A stretch of 64,000 nucleotides of DNA, from contig NZ_PYWB01000009.1 in the NCBI RefSeq assembly GCF_003056345.1, positions 186,001 to 250,000 of the forward strand, read 5' to 3'. The notes beneath the pieces are model-generated. The model was not told where the DNA came from. It searched no databases and saw only the letters and a list, made by a program, of their open reading frames with translations. Of the stretch, positions 1 through 7,554 are shown one piece after another. Origin of the DNA: Devosia submarina. GTDB taxonomy: Bacteria > Pseudomonadota > Alphaproteobacteria > Rhizobiales > Devosiaceae. A program made the position numbers and the translations under genes. How positions within the stretch are numbered: position 1 is the stretch's first letter; each line of letters opens with the position of its first letter.

Positions 1-291
1 CACGAGGATCTTGCCCAGCGCCGCCGCAACACTTCCCGCCGGCTCCACCAACACACCCGTCGAGCGCAGCGCATCATTGCCCCCGGCGCTGACAACCAGA
101 TCCGTCGCATCACCCGGCAAAGCCAAAAGCTGCTGATGCACCCCCTCGATCACCGCTCCATCCCGTGCCAGGAGGGTCGCCGCATCTCCCGAATGGAGCC
201 TTGCCCTCAACCTGGCCACCACCTCGCCGCCAGCGCGCACATAGGTGCCATTGTCCAGGATCGAATCCCCCAAAAGAACCACATTCCGCAA
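1..291 (-). CDS. SGNH/GDSL-family hydrolase, 5' part (runs off window)
   Basis: The minus strand reads from a TTG start at 291 (preceded by AAGGAG) and is open to the window edge. The first residues, LRNVVLLGDSILDNG, hold the GDS block that carries the nucleophilic serine of SGNH esterases. Further on, VVSAGGNDAL matches the conserved Gly/Asn block that forms the oxyanion hole. The family hydrolyses esters of lipids, sugars or acyl groups; the substrate cannot be told from this fragment. The C-terminal DxxH block lies outside the window. A GTG at 282 is an alternative start. Confidence 0.7.
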   Translation of the reverse strand, partial: MRNVVLLGDSILDNGTYVRAGGEVVARLRARLHSGDAATLLARDGAVIEGVHQQLLALPGDATDLVVSAGGNDALRSTGVLVEPAGSVAAALGKILV

Positions 292-368
292 GGCCAGCTC
301 CTTTTCCCGAGCAATCCAGCCGGAGAGGGAGTTGTTCCTTGTGTTGATTTGGGCAAACGGTGTTTGGG

Positions 369-420
369 TGGTGATCTCGACGGGATTCGAACCCATGACC
401 CCCGGATTAGGAATCCGGTG
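369..420 (-). other. 3' fragment of tRNA-Arg(CCU), probable attachment-site remnant
   Basis: Read on the minus strand this is the last two thirds of a tRNA: anticodon arm with stem CCGGA/TCCGG and loop TTCCTAA (anticodon CCU), then a T arm with TTCGAAT loop, then the acceptor strand ending ACCA. Beyond 420 the sequence does not form a D arm, so the gene is broken there. Tyrosine integrases commonly recombine in this part of tRNA genes and one starts 150 bases away, so this is best read as one junction of the element. The matching intact tRNA was not found in the window. Confidence 0.7.
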
Positions 421-544
421 GTAAGGTGTGTATCGATCCTCAGCATTTAGATCAAGTTGCCTGAAATCCCAGCGAAACCAAGGAACTTAACCACAATCCT
501 GCCGGTGACCTTGCCGGAACACCGGATTGATGATCGATATTGCG

Positions 545-565
545 GCGCCCCAGTTGCGCCCCAGT
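545..565 (+). repeat. Tandem direct repeat GCGCCCCAGT just before the integrase
   Basis: GCGCCCCAGT occurs at 545-554 and again at 556-565, immediately upstream of the integrase start. Arm-type integrase binding sites are often short direct repeats near attP, so this is a candidate. It is only a pattern; no binding is shown. Confidence 0.3.
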
Positions 566-572
566 GTAGACC

Positions 573-2039
573 ATGCCGATCACGATCACAAACTCCACCC
601 TTGCCAAGGCTAAAACGGACGCCGTTCCCGGCGGCAGCGCATATGAGATCACCGACGCCCGCTCGCAGGGTCTCGAGCTACGGGTGCGTCCGCGTGGTGC
701 TATGTGGTGCCTGCGCTACAAGGTGGCGGGCAAGAGCAAAAGGCTGACGATCGGATCCGTTGATCTGCTCTCCATTGCCGAAGCTCGCCAAGTGGCCAGT
801 GACGCCCAGGCCGTGATCCGGTCCGGCGGTTTTCTGGACGAGGGCTGGATGACCAAGCGCCTCGTTGACCTCGGCAAGCTCGAGGCTGCTCCCGTGCTGG
901 CACCAATCGCCTGGACGTTCGAAGAGGGCAGGACGGAATATCTGGCCGAGACCAAGCGAACCAAATCGATCGCGACGTTCAACGACTACCGGCAGATTTT
1001 GCAAAGCGTCGATCTTAAACACCTCGAAAGTCGCCAGCTGCAGTCGATCACCAGGCCGGAGCTGGCCGAGATTCTGAAGGCTGTTCACCGCTCAGGTCGT
1101 GAAACACATTCCGATCACGTGCTGCGTGTCCTGCGGCCGTTCTGGGCATGGCTCGGCGACGATGCACAGGTCACGAAATCGGGTGTGACGCCCGGGCTGC
1201 TTGTCGGGCTCAAGGCACCCCCGCGATCCCGTGTCGAAGACGATGATGAGGACGATCACGGCACCTACGTTCCCGAGCTTGAAGAAATGGCATCCGTCAT
1301 CCTGAATGCCAGATCAGGCGCACTGTCTCCGGGTATTGCCGGCGCTGTTGAACTGCTGGTGTGGACCGTGCAGCGACGGCGGGCGATCGTCGAAGCTCGG
1401 GTGCAGGATTTTGTCCCGCGTGCCGACGGCAAGACGGGATTGTGGTCGGTGCCGCCTGCCAGCCGCAAAGGGCGTAAGAAGAACGGCAAGAGGAAACGGC
1501 CCCTCGTGATCCCGCTGCCCGAACCGATCTGGAACTGCGTCCTGGCCGCTGCAGCTGCGAGGGGGGAGACGGACAGTCCCTGGCTGTTCCCGGCGGACGG
1601 AGAGCAGGGCCACATGCACGTGTCGACCCTGACCCACTACCTCAGCTATTTACCCGGCATCAGGGCAACACCGCACGACATGCGCCGCGGTTTCGGTACG
1701 CACGGTGAATCGATCCTCGGCTTCATGCGCCAGGACACCAAACTGCTATTCGATCACGAAGACGAACCATTCAGCGTGCGGGAAGTCACTCACCGTTCAG
1801 CTGCCCCCAGCGCCGGCATGACAGGCATCCATTATTCCCTCCATGACGGTACCCACCGCACTTGGCCGATCATGGAGGCATGGGCTGCGGCACTGCAGCG
1901 TGAGATCGATCGGCTCTTGGCTGAGAGGCCGCGGCTGTTCGATCAAGAGTTCGTTGCCCGTGAAGTTGCCCGGAACAAGCGGCTGCCAAAGCACCGGCGG
2001 AACGCCTGCGTGCCGCTGATCCCGGTCGCTGCTGAGTGA
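573..2039 (+). CDS. Tyrosine-type site-specific integrase
   Basis: This 488-aa protein has the usual layout of phage and island integrases: an N-terminal arm-DNA-binding domain of the DUF4102 type (about residues 1-95), a SAM-like core-binding domain (about 105-200), and a C-terminal catalytic domain. Catalytic features visible are an arginine in VQRRRAIVEAR, the HxxR box in ATPHDMRRGFGTHG, and the nucleophile Tyr421 in GIHYSLHDGT. It would integrate and excise the element through the neighbouring tRNA-Arg fragment. An unusually acidic stretch (EDDDEDD) lies between the core-binding and catalytic domains. No strong ribosome binding site precedes the ATG. Confidence 0.93.
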   Translation: MPITITNSTLAKAKTDAVPGGSAYEITDARSQGLELRVRPRGAMWCLRYKVAGKSKRLTIGSVDLLSIAEARQVASDAQAVIRSGGFLDEGWMTKRLVDLGKLEAAPVLAPIAWTFEEGRTEYLAETKRTKSIATFNDYRQILQSVDLKHLESRQLQSITRPELAEILKAVHRSGRETHSDHVLRVLRPFWAWLGDDAQVTKSGVTPGLLVGLKAPPRSRVEDDDEDDHGTYVPELEEMASVILNARSGALSPGIAGAVELLVWTVQRRRAIVEARVQDFVPRADGKTGLWSVPPASRKGRKKNGKRKRPLVIPLPEPIWNCVLAAAAARGETDSPWLFPADGEQGHMHVSTLTHYLSYLPGIRATPHDMRRGFGTHGESILGFMRQDTKLLFDHEDEPFSVREVTHRSAAPSAGMTGIHYSLHDGTHRTWPIMEAWAAALQREIDRLLAERPRLFDQEFVAREVARNKRLPKHRRNACVPLIPVAAE

Positions 2040-2522
2040 CAGTAATCTGCCTCAAACACGTCCGCTGAGGTAGATTGGTGACACTCGCAAAAAACACCGC
2101 CTGAGCCGGCAAATTGATCAATGTATGTTCCGGTGATTTCGCTTCACATCGGTGCCAGGAAGCGCAATGATGCGGACGTTGGGGACGCCTGAGCTCTATG
2201 CAGCCCAGGCATCCTACTCCGACCAGTCGGCGTAACACCGGCATAGCGGCGGGGGACGGGTGATGCTTGCAGGCTGCCCGTCCCGCTGCCAACAACCTCT
2301 TATAGATCAATTGACAGGCAGCCCGCTTGTGTCCCGTGAGGTTGTGAACAGGACTAATGTTCCCCTTCTGTGCACCACCGGGGCCAGTCTCCGCTAAATG
2401 CCTGAAGCCCCCCAATTTTATTGTTTAACAAACGATTAACAGTTCGTTGTGAACTCTGTGGACAGTGGGGGTAAACCAGGATTTGCATTGCCGTACGTTC
2501 TCATTTCGTTCTAGCTGCCGAC
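2040..2522. other. Gene-poor gap after the integrase
   Basis: No convincing reading frame was found on either strand. The right part (about 2410-2460) is AT-rich and contains a small palindrome, TTGTTTAACAA, near 2421, which could belong to a promoter for the next gene. Nothing else was recognised. Confidence 0.3.
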
Positions 2523-2882
2523 ATGACGAACAGCCCGCCGAGCTCCGAATTTTATCGCCCGCGAATCGGACAGGCCGCGGCCAAGGGCCTGCTGATCATC
2601 TGCCGCTGCCATTTGTGCCGGCAGTCACGGGCATATATCGCCAGCGACCTTGTTCAGATCTACCACCCGGAAACCTTTATTGCTGACCTGTTCGGCGGCC
2701 GCTGCCCCCGGTGCGGCAGGCCCGATTGTTGGTCCGTCCGCCAACGCTTTCCCTCCTATGAAGATGTGGGCATGCTGACCGTGCGACGACCTGCAGGTGT
2801 CCGGCGGACGCAGCTCTGGCGGGATGAACTTTATTCAGCTCCGGAGACCTCAAGCACGCCCCAAGACGGATCCCAGAGCTGA
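2523..2882 (+). CDS. Small zinc-ribbon-like protein of unknown function
   Basis: This 119-aa protein carries two cysteine clusters, CRCHLCR near residue 28 and CPRCGRPDC near residue 60, a spacing typical of a zinc ribbon. Short proteins of this kind are frequent in alphaproteobacterial phages and islands, but I do not recognise a named family. A longer frame starting at 2465 is out of frame and is not supported. Its 3' end overlaps the convergent gene at 2831-3202 by about 50 bases. A role in nucleic-acid binding is only inferred from the cysteines. Confidence 0.6.
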   Translation: MTNSPPSSEFYRPRIGQAAAKGLLIICRCHLCRQSRAYIASDLVQIYHPETFIADLFGGRCPRCGRPDCWSVRQRFPSYEDVGMLTVRRPAGVRRTQLWRDELYSAPETSSTPQDGSQS

Positions 2883-3202
2883 CTGCTTTCAATGTCGATC
2901 GCGATGCCACGATAGCCATATTCCCAGGCGTAATCGTCGGCCAGCTTGAGAGCATCGCCGACGTCGTACGGACCTTCCCAAAACTCTGGCAGTTCGTGCC
3001 ATGCAGGCAACGAGATCATTCCGCGGATCACTCCATCACCGCTGGTGCGGATGATCAGGATAATTGATCGTTCATCCGGGTCGTCGATCGACAGGCTGGA
3101 GATCGGCTTGGGGATTCGTTTCGGCTGCTCCAGCCTTGCAGGGGACGGTCCCGCTGCAAGGCGTTTCAAAAGGGCAGTGATATCGTCGGCAGAGTCGGAC
3201 AT
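2831..3202 (-). CDS. Hypothetical protein, 123 aa
   Basis: The product is acidic with a Pro/Lys-rich segment near residues 22-35 and a C-terminal half rich in aromatic residues. Composition and an undisturbed frame support a real gene; I recognise no domain. It converges on the zinc-ribbon gene and is divergent from the ligase gene that starts about 100 bases away. Membership in the mobile element is by position only. Confidence 0.55.
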   Translation of the reverse strand: MSDSADDITALLKRLAAGPSPARLEQPKRIPKPISSLSIDDPDERSIILIIRTSGDGVIRGMISLPAWHELPEFWEGPYDVGDALKLADDYAWEYGYRGIAIDIESSQLWDPSWGVLEVSGAE

Positions 3203-3309
3203 GAGATGTCAGTACACCGACTCAAGGCATTGGATAGAATCAACAATCCTTGCAGCAACCGAATCGATCTGCACGAGTTCTCGACTCCCATGATGTGTTT
3301 GAGTACCCC

Positions 3310-4245
3310 ATGGCGGGCGTAAGCCCAGCCCCCGCAAAAAGGCGGTCAGTCCGCCGGGACTCTGAATCTACTCTCGATTCCGTACCGCTCAAGTTCATCC
3401 CAACCATGCAGCCCAGGCTGGTCGACCAACCGCCGGCGGGCGAGGGATGGCTGCATGAGATCAAATACGACGGATACCGGTGCCAGCTGCACATCGATGG
3501 CAGCCAAATTACCACCTATACCCGCAATGGCCATGATTGGACGCACAAGTTCGGGCCGATCGCCAAAGCCGCTCGGGCAATCCCGGCACGGCAGGCGATC
3601 ATCGATGGTGAAATCTGCGTTCAGGATGAGCGGGGCGTCACCGATTTTTCGGCATTGCAGTCGGCGATCAAGTCACGGCCGCAGGACCTGGTGTTCTTTG
3701 CCTTCGATCTCCTGCACCTGAATGGTGGGGATCTGCGACCAGCACCGCTGGAGGAACGGCGGGCAAAGCTCCGCTTGCTGATCAGCCAGGTGCCCGGCAG
3801 CCGGATAGTGATGTCGGATGAGTACGATGGTGATGGTGCCGCCTTCTTCGATCTGGTGAGCGACCTGGATCTGGAAGGCATGGTCAGCAAGCGCAAGGGC
3901 AGCCGATATTGGTCAGGCAGCTCGGAGGCTTGGAGAAAGACCAAATGCTGGGCAGTCAGCACCATGGCCGTGATTGGCGTCGAGCGGGACAAGGCTGGAG
4001 TGCCGTATGCCCTACTAGCGAACGAGCGTGGCTACCAGGGGGCGGCTTTCGTTGGCTTGCCCGTCGGGCTCCGGCGTGAGTTCTGGCGATATGTCGAGGG
4101 CAAGGCTGCAGCCGTGGCGCCGATCGTCGGGCTCAAGAAATCGGCGACATGGCTGCAGCCCGGAATGACGGCAAAAGTCAGGTACTTGAAGGGTTCCGAC
4201 AAGATGCGGCACGCGGTCGTGCAGGGTGTCGACTTTCAAGCCTGA
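3310..4245 (+). CDS. ATP-dependent DNA ligase, LigD-ligase-domain type
   Basis: The protein shows the ordered motifs of nucleotidyltransferase ligases: motif I EIKYDGYR with the adenylated lysine, motif III FFAFDLLHLNG, motif IV LEGMVSKRKG and motif V around WRKTKC, followed by an OB-fold region. It most resembles the ligase domain of LigD but stands alone, without Ku, polymerase or phosphoesterase partners nearby. It would seal nicks using ATP, in repair or replication of the element. The frame is open from a TTG at 3250; the ATG at 3310 (GAG upstream) keeps all conserved sequence and is preferred. It overlaps the end of the next, convergent gene by 10 bases. Confidence 0.85.
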   Translation: MAGVSPAPAKRRSVRRDSESTLDSVPLKFIPTMQPRLVDQPPAGEGWLHEIKYDGYRCQLHIDGSQITTYTRNGHDWTHKFGPIAKAARAIPARQAIIDGEICVQDERGVTDFSALQSAIKSRPQDLVFFAFDLLHLNGGDLRPAPLEERRAKLRLLISQVPGSRIVMSDEYDGDGAAFFDLVSDLDLEGMVSKRKGSRYWSGSSEAWRKTKCWAVSTMAVIGVERDKAGVPYALLANERGYQGAAFVGLPVGLRREFWRYVEGKAAAVAPIVGLKKSATWLQPGMTAKVRYLKGSDKMRHAVVQGVDFQA

Positions 4246-4439
4246 GCCAGCCGGGCGGCCTCATATTGCGCCAGCAGCCGCAAGCCGGATTGGGTGGCAT
4301 GAACCTTGTTGGGGGATCCCATGATCAATTTGTCCGCAAACAGCAGCTGCAGGATCGGGCTGTCGTCGATCGGGTGCGGGTTGTTGACCAGGCTCTTAAG
4401 GATGGCGACCGCTTCGGGAGTGAGTTCTTCGATGGTCAT
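4236..4439 (-). CDS. Small hypothetical protein, 67 aa
   Basis: A short acidic, leucine-rich protein whose 3' end overlaps the convergent ligase gene by 10 bases. It lies just downstream of the SRAP gene on the same strand and may be the last gene of that operon. No domain recognised; the sequence looks predominantly helical. Confidence 0.5.
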   Translation of the reverse strand: MTIEELTPEAVAILKSLVNNPHPIDDSPILQLLFADKLIMGSPNKVHATQSGLRLLAQYEAARLAQA

Positions 4440-4466
4440 GCCGTCTGCATAGCCGATTCCGATCAG

Positions 4467-5156
4467 CTATAGCGAGTTGATCAGCGGCTTCTTGGTGTCG
4501 GTGCCTTCATACCGGCTGTTGTTCACCGCTCGATCGACCTGGTAGAACTCCAACTGACTGTCCAACTGCGATCCGAGCAGCAGGGCTTTGGCATGGCTGC
4601 CTTGGTCTTCGCACGACAGCCAACGCTCATAGCTCTCCTGGGCGATGATCAGCGGCATGCGGGTGTGGATGTGCTCGATCTCGGGCACCGCCGGTGCCGT
4701 GATTATGGTGCAGCTGGTGACGCCCAAATTGTCGTTGCGTGCCCAGATGCCGGCGAAGCTGAATGGCTGCCCCTCTGGTAGCTGCAGCAGCCACGGATCC
4801 TTTTTGCCGTCATCAGGATTGGTCGTCCACTCGAAATAAGCGTCGGCCGGGATCAGGCAGCGACGGGACCTGAAGCCTTCGCGGAAGGCACCCGAGGTGT
4901 CCACGGTTTCGATCCGGGCGTTGAACATGGCCGCCTTCGGCAGCTCCTTGGCGAAGAACGGCACCAGCCACCACCGGCCCCGGTCCAGCTCCATGTTGCC
5001 GGCCTTGTCCAAGTGGACGAAATCCACATCCTGCGTCGGGGCAATATTGTACCGCGGCTGCATGTTGTGCGGCGCAACGGGATGGAGTTCATCGGTCAGC
5101 TTGTACAGGGCGTGGAGCTCAGGCCAGGTCAGTTCGTTGGTGAAGCGTCCGCACAT
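4467..5156 (-). CDS. SOS response-associated peptidase (SRAP/YedK/HMCES family)
   Basis: The 229-aa product has the hallmarks of the SRAP family: Cys2 at the mature N terminus (MCGRFT), Asn37 in RYNIAPTQ, Glu109 in AYFEW and His164 in HTRMP. Members bind single-stranded DNA and form a thiazolidine crosslink between Cys2 and abasic sites, shielding them during replication. The length matches the bacterial family. It is the third gene of a minus-strand operon; the preceding stop and this ATG are adjacent (TGAATG). Together with the ligase it gives the element a small DNA-damage tolerance set. Confidence 0.9.
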   Translation of the reverse strand: MCGRFTNELTWPELHALYKLTDELHPVAPHNMQPRYNIAPTQDVDFVHLDKAGNMELDRGRWWLVPFFAKELPKAAMFNARIETVDTSGAFREGFRSRRCLIPADAYFEWTTNPDDGKKDPWLLQLPEGQPFSFAGIWARNDNLGVTSCTIITAPAVPEIEHIHTRMPLIIAQESYERWLSCEDQGSHAKALLLGSQLDSQLEFYQVDRAVNNSRYEGTDTKKPLINSL

Positions 5157-5420
5157 TCAGTCCAGGCCCTCCATCTCCGCCAGCTCTCCCCATTCCGGCT
5201 GCCATATTGAGCGGTCTTGGATCGCTATGATCACGCGCTTGAATGCCCATAGGGCACAAAGGGTTTCCGCACGCTCCAAGGCTTCCGGATAGATGGAGGC
5301 CAGGACTTCACCGAATTCAATGCCGGCAGCGGTAAACGCTTTTTCGTCCGAGCCGATGCCGACAATAATGGCGTCGAGTGCCACCTCGTCGTCATCAGTG
5401 GTCCACTGGTACGGCATCAT
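5157..5420 (-). CDS. Small acidic hypothetical protein, 87 aa
   Basis: The frame is open further upstream, but the ATG at 5420 overlaps the stop of the preceding gene as ATGA, so translational coupling fixes this start. The product begins MMPYQW and is strongly acidic with a helical middle. No family recognised. It lies between a 114-aa protein and the SRAP peptidase in one operon. Confidence 0.55.
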   Translation of the reverse strand: MMPYQWTTDDDEVALDAIIVGIGSDEKAFTAAGIEFGEVLASIYPEALERAETLCALWAFKRVIIAIQDRSIWQPEWGELAEMEGLD

Positions 5421-5761
5421 TCGACCGGAGGGTTCAGCTTCTTGGACAGGTCCCGCATCTGGAAGGGCGGCGGCCCGTGAGGATGCTTGTGGTCGAGGTC
5501 GGGCCGCTGCTGGATGACCATTACGTGCGGGTCTCGCAGCAGCATCATGCCGCGACATTCAATCCTGCGTTCAGCGCTGGCCCGTTCGACCTCGATGAAG
5601 CCGTAGGCCTTCAGATCAGCGTCGAGTTGCCGGAGTGATCGCGTGTCGAAAAACAGTATCGGCAGCTCCCTGCCCACCTTGCCGAGGGCACCCTCGGGGG
5701 CGACAATTGCTTGGTACCAGCTCATGGGGAACTCATACCGGGGCACATGTATTGGGTCCAT
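5417..5761 (-). CDS. Hypothetical protein, 114 aa, first gene of the SRAP operon
   Basis: The start is ATG 5761 with GGAGG a few bases upstream. The protein contains a His/Pro-rich C-terminal stretch (HKHPHGPPP). I recognise no domain. It is followed by two genes linked through ATGA and TGAATG junctions, making a three-gene operon that ends with the SRAP peptidase. Confidence 0.55.
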   Translation of the reverse strand: MDPIHVPRYEFPMSWYQAIVAPEGALGKVGRELPILFFDTRSLRQLDADLKAYGFIEVERASAERRIECRGMMLLRDPHVMVIQQRPDLDHKHPHGPPPFQMRDLSKKLNPPVE

Positions 5762-5826
5762 GACCGCCTCTCCTCCCTCAAGGTGGTCTCTCCCTTGGCC
5801 GCCGGTATGCGCCCCGTGCCGGCGGC

Positions 5827-5857
5827 TTAATTGTGCAACGGTCCGTTACACAATTAA
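5827..5857. repeat. Inverted repeat TTAATTGTG-N13-CACAATTAA, candidate operator
   Basis: Perfect 9-base arms at 5827-5835 and 5849-5857 surround a 13-base spacer. The repeat sits upstream of the SRAP operon and just past the terminator of the gene at 5905. Its AT-rich arms and position fit an operator for a dimeric repressor. A structural role in RNA is the alternative. Confidence 0.4.
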
Positions 5858-5858
5858 A

Positions 5859-5882
5859 AAGGCGGTCCGAAGACCGCCTGTT
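5859..5882 (-). terminator. Rho-independent terminator with UUCG tetraloop
   Basis: On the minus strand the RNA reads AGGCGGTC-TTCG-GACCGCCT followed by TTTT: an 8-bp GC-rich stem, the stable UUCG loop and a U tract. It lies 25 bases downstream of the gene ending at 5905, which it would terminate, separating that operon from the SRAP operon. Confidence 0.8.
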
Positions 5883-5904
5883 TTCGTTGCTGGGGTGGTG
5901 GTGA

Positions 5905-6633
5905 TCAGAGACCGGCCAAGATGTCGAGGTCTTCTTCACTGATTTCCGGTTCCGGCGGTGTGGGCAGAGGGCGCTGGAAAACGTCCTTGTACTTCCACTC
6001 GAGGTTGAAGACGATCTGCCGGCCAACCTCTTCGTCCTGGCTTTCAATCTGCTGCAGCAGGAAGTTTTGGATCTCGACCAGCCGGGTAATCCCAGGTGTC
6101 GCATAGTGTACCAGCGTGCCGCGGATTTCGACATCGATGTCCCGGGCAAACAAGTTGATCATCATGCCTTCAGCCCTGCGACGAAGATCGGCGATCCGCT
6201 TCAGCCGGGCTCGTTCGATCCTGTCGGCTTCACGCTTCAGTTCCTTGAGCGACTGCTTTTCTTCCTCAGCTGATCGCCAACGCCGCACCCGCACTTGGCG
6301 ACGGTTATTGCTGGGCCCGACCATGACATACAGCGGCTCCGTTTCGAGGAGACGGAAGACTATCTCGCGACCCAGCGTCGACTGTTTGACGATACCGTTC
6401 TCAATGCCCCGGCGGATCATTTCGCCGGCACGCCGTGCGTCGAATTCCATCCGATAGTGCCGTCCGTTCGCCGGGTTGTAGAGAGTCGCGAGCTTCGAGA
6501 TCTCGATCGGCAAATGCGGGATGTCGCCCCACGTTGCGAGAATATCCTTGTTCCGGAAGTAGTCTCCGTCATGTCGGTATTCGAACGGCTGGTAATCCGG
6601 CTGCAGGGTCTCGAGGATAATATCTTCGTGCAT
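5905..6633 (-). CDS. Hypothetical phage-type protein with basic coiled-coil
   Basis: The ATG at 6633 has GGAGG seven bases upstream, better than the TTG at 6639. The product is about 242 aa, with an Arg/Lys/Glu-rich central helix (about residues 120-160) likely to form a coiled coil. I recognise no family. It is the last gene of a minus-strand operon with the HTH-like gene at 6636 and the small gene at 7019, and is followed by a clear terminator. Confidence 0.55.
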   Translation of the reverse strand: MHEDIILETLQPDYQPFEYRHDGDYFRNKDILATWGDIPHLPIEISKLATLYNPANGRHYRMEFDARRAGEMIRRGIENGIVKQSTLGREIVFRLLETEPLYVMVGPSNNRRQVRVRRWRSAEEEKQSLKELKREADRIERARLKRIADLRRRAEGMMINLFARDIDVEIRGTLVHYATPGITRLVEIQNFLLQQIESQDEEVGRQIVFNLEWKYKDVFQRPLPTPPEPEISEEDLDILAGL

Positions 6634-6635
6634 GA

Positions 6636-7010
6636 TCAACCTCCCATCTGCGGCTCGGGGCCGTCATTGTCATTGTCCAGTTCAGTCGCCATCCGCTGAA
6701 ACTGCCTCTCCGTGGCGATTTCAGCTGCCACCCGCAGCGGGATCCGGATGCGGGCCTTTTCAGCTTCAACCCAGCCTCGGATGGCCATCTCCAGCCGATC
6801 TTCTGTTTCCGTGCTCAGATTGCGCTGACCGAGCAGCACCTTGGACAAGTTGCCACGGTCAATTTTGAGCACGTCTGCAAAGCGTCCGATCCAGCCCGGG
6901 GATTCGACCGGCTCGCCTTTATCGTCGAGCGGGCAGCCGCCCAGGACCATGCCGGCACGCTTGAAGCGAGCCAGCCGGGGATCGGCAAGGCGGGCGGAAA
7001 CGGGGTCCAT
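6636..7010 (-). CDS. Helix-turn-helix protein, candidate repressor
   Basis: The start at ATG 7010 avoids a long upstream extension that overlaps the preceding gene. The middle of this 124-aa protein, around ADVLKIDRGNLSKVLLGQ, looks like a Cro/XRE-type recognition helix, followed by a Leu/Glu-rich segment like those that end such domains. It is encoded next to the divergent control region 7280-7554, so it may be the element's regulator. Its stop lies within the ribosome binding region of the next gene, suggesting coupling. Confidence 0.6.
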   Translation of the reverse strand: MDPVSARLADPRLARFKRAGMVLGGCPLDDKGEPVESPGWIGRFADVLKIDRGNLSKVLLGQRNLSTETEDRLEMAIRGWVEAEKARIRIPLRVAAEIATERQFQRMATELDNDNDGPEPQMGG

Positions 7011-7018
7011 TGATGGCC

Positions 7019-7279
7019 TCACGTATAAAAGGGTTCGGGCTGGGGCTGGAGACCGAGCAGAGTGTCGTCGATTGTCTGCTGGATCAGGGCGACCAGGCCG
7101 TCGAAGGTCAGATCTGTGACCTCGTGGTGGCCGGCGTATGTGTACCACCATGTCGTGCGGTCACGACCAAAGTTGACGGGGAAAGAGTGGCCCTCGGGCA
7201 ATGTGGCAATGAACCGGTCGACCTGGGCGGAAAGGTGGGCAGCGTTGCGGGCGGTGATTGTGAAAGAAGAAGCGGTCAT
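7019..7279 (-). CDS. Small hypothetical protein, 86 aa
   Basis: ATG 7279 is preceded by GGGGAG at good spacing. The product is Thr/His-rich with no domain I recognise. It is the first gene of the leftward operon facing the control region. Confidence 0.5.
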   Translation of the reverse strand: MTASSFTITARNAAHLSAQVDRFIATLPEGHSFPVNFGRDRTTWWYTYAGHHEVTDLTFDGLVALIQQTIDDTLLGLQPQPEPFYT

Positions 7280-7554
7280 CTGTGTAACTCCCCTGGCTCG
7301 ACACACCATGTATCATCGCCATTGACACCAATATTGTGTCAACGGTTGGGAAAGTCAACAGCAATACGTCAACTGAAAGCGGATTTTAGGTCAGGGGGAA
7401 GCTAATTCGGAGATAGCTTCTCATCGGCAACAACTTTGGCATGTGACGCGGATTTTAAGTCAACTGCTCTTGCAACTGGCAGAATCATCGCTACTCTAAA
7501 TGCCATCGCTTCGATCCCTTTGGGTCCGGCGGTGCCCAAAGGAGGGCGACACAG
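7280..7554. promoter_or_regulatory. Divergent control region with operator-like repeats
   Basis: This gap separates a leftward operon from a rightward one. It holds TTGACAC-N7-GTGTCAA (7322-7342), a perfect 7-base inverted repeat whose arms also resemble -35 boxes, and a direct repeat GCGGATTTTARGTCA at 7379-7393 and 7448-7462. Several further GTCAA/TTGAC words are present. This is what a phage lysogeny-type switch region looks like. The candidate repressor is the HTH gene at 6636-7010. Confidence 0.55.
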
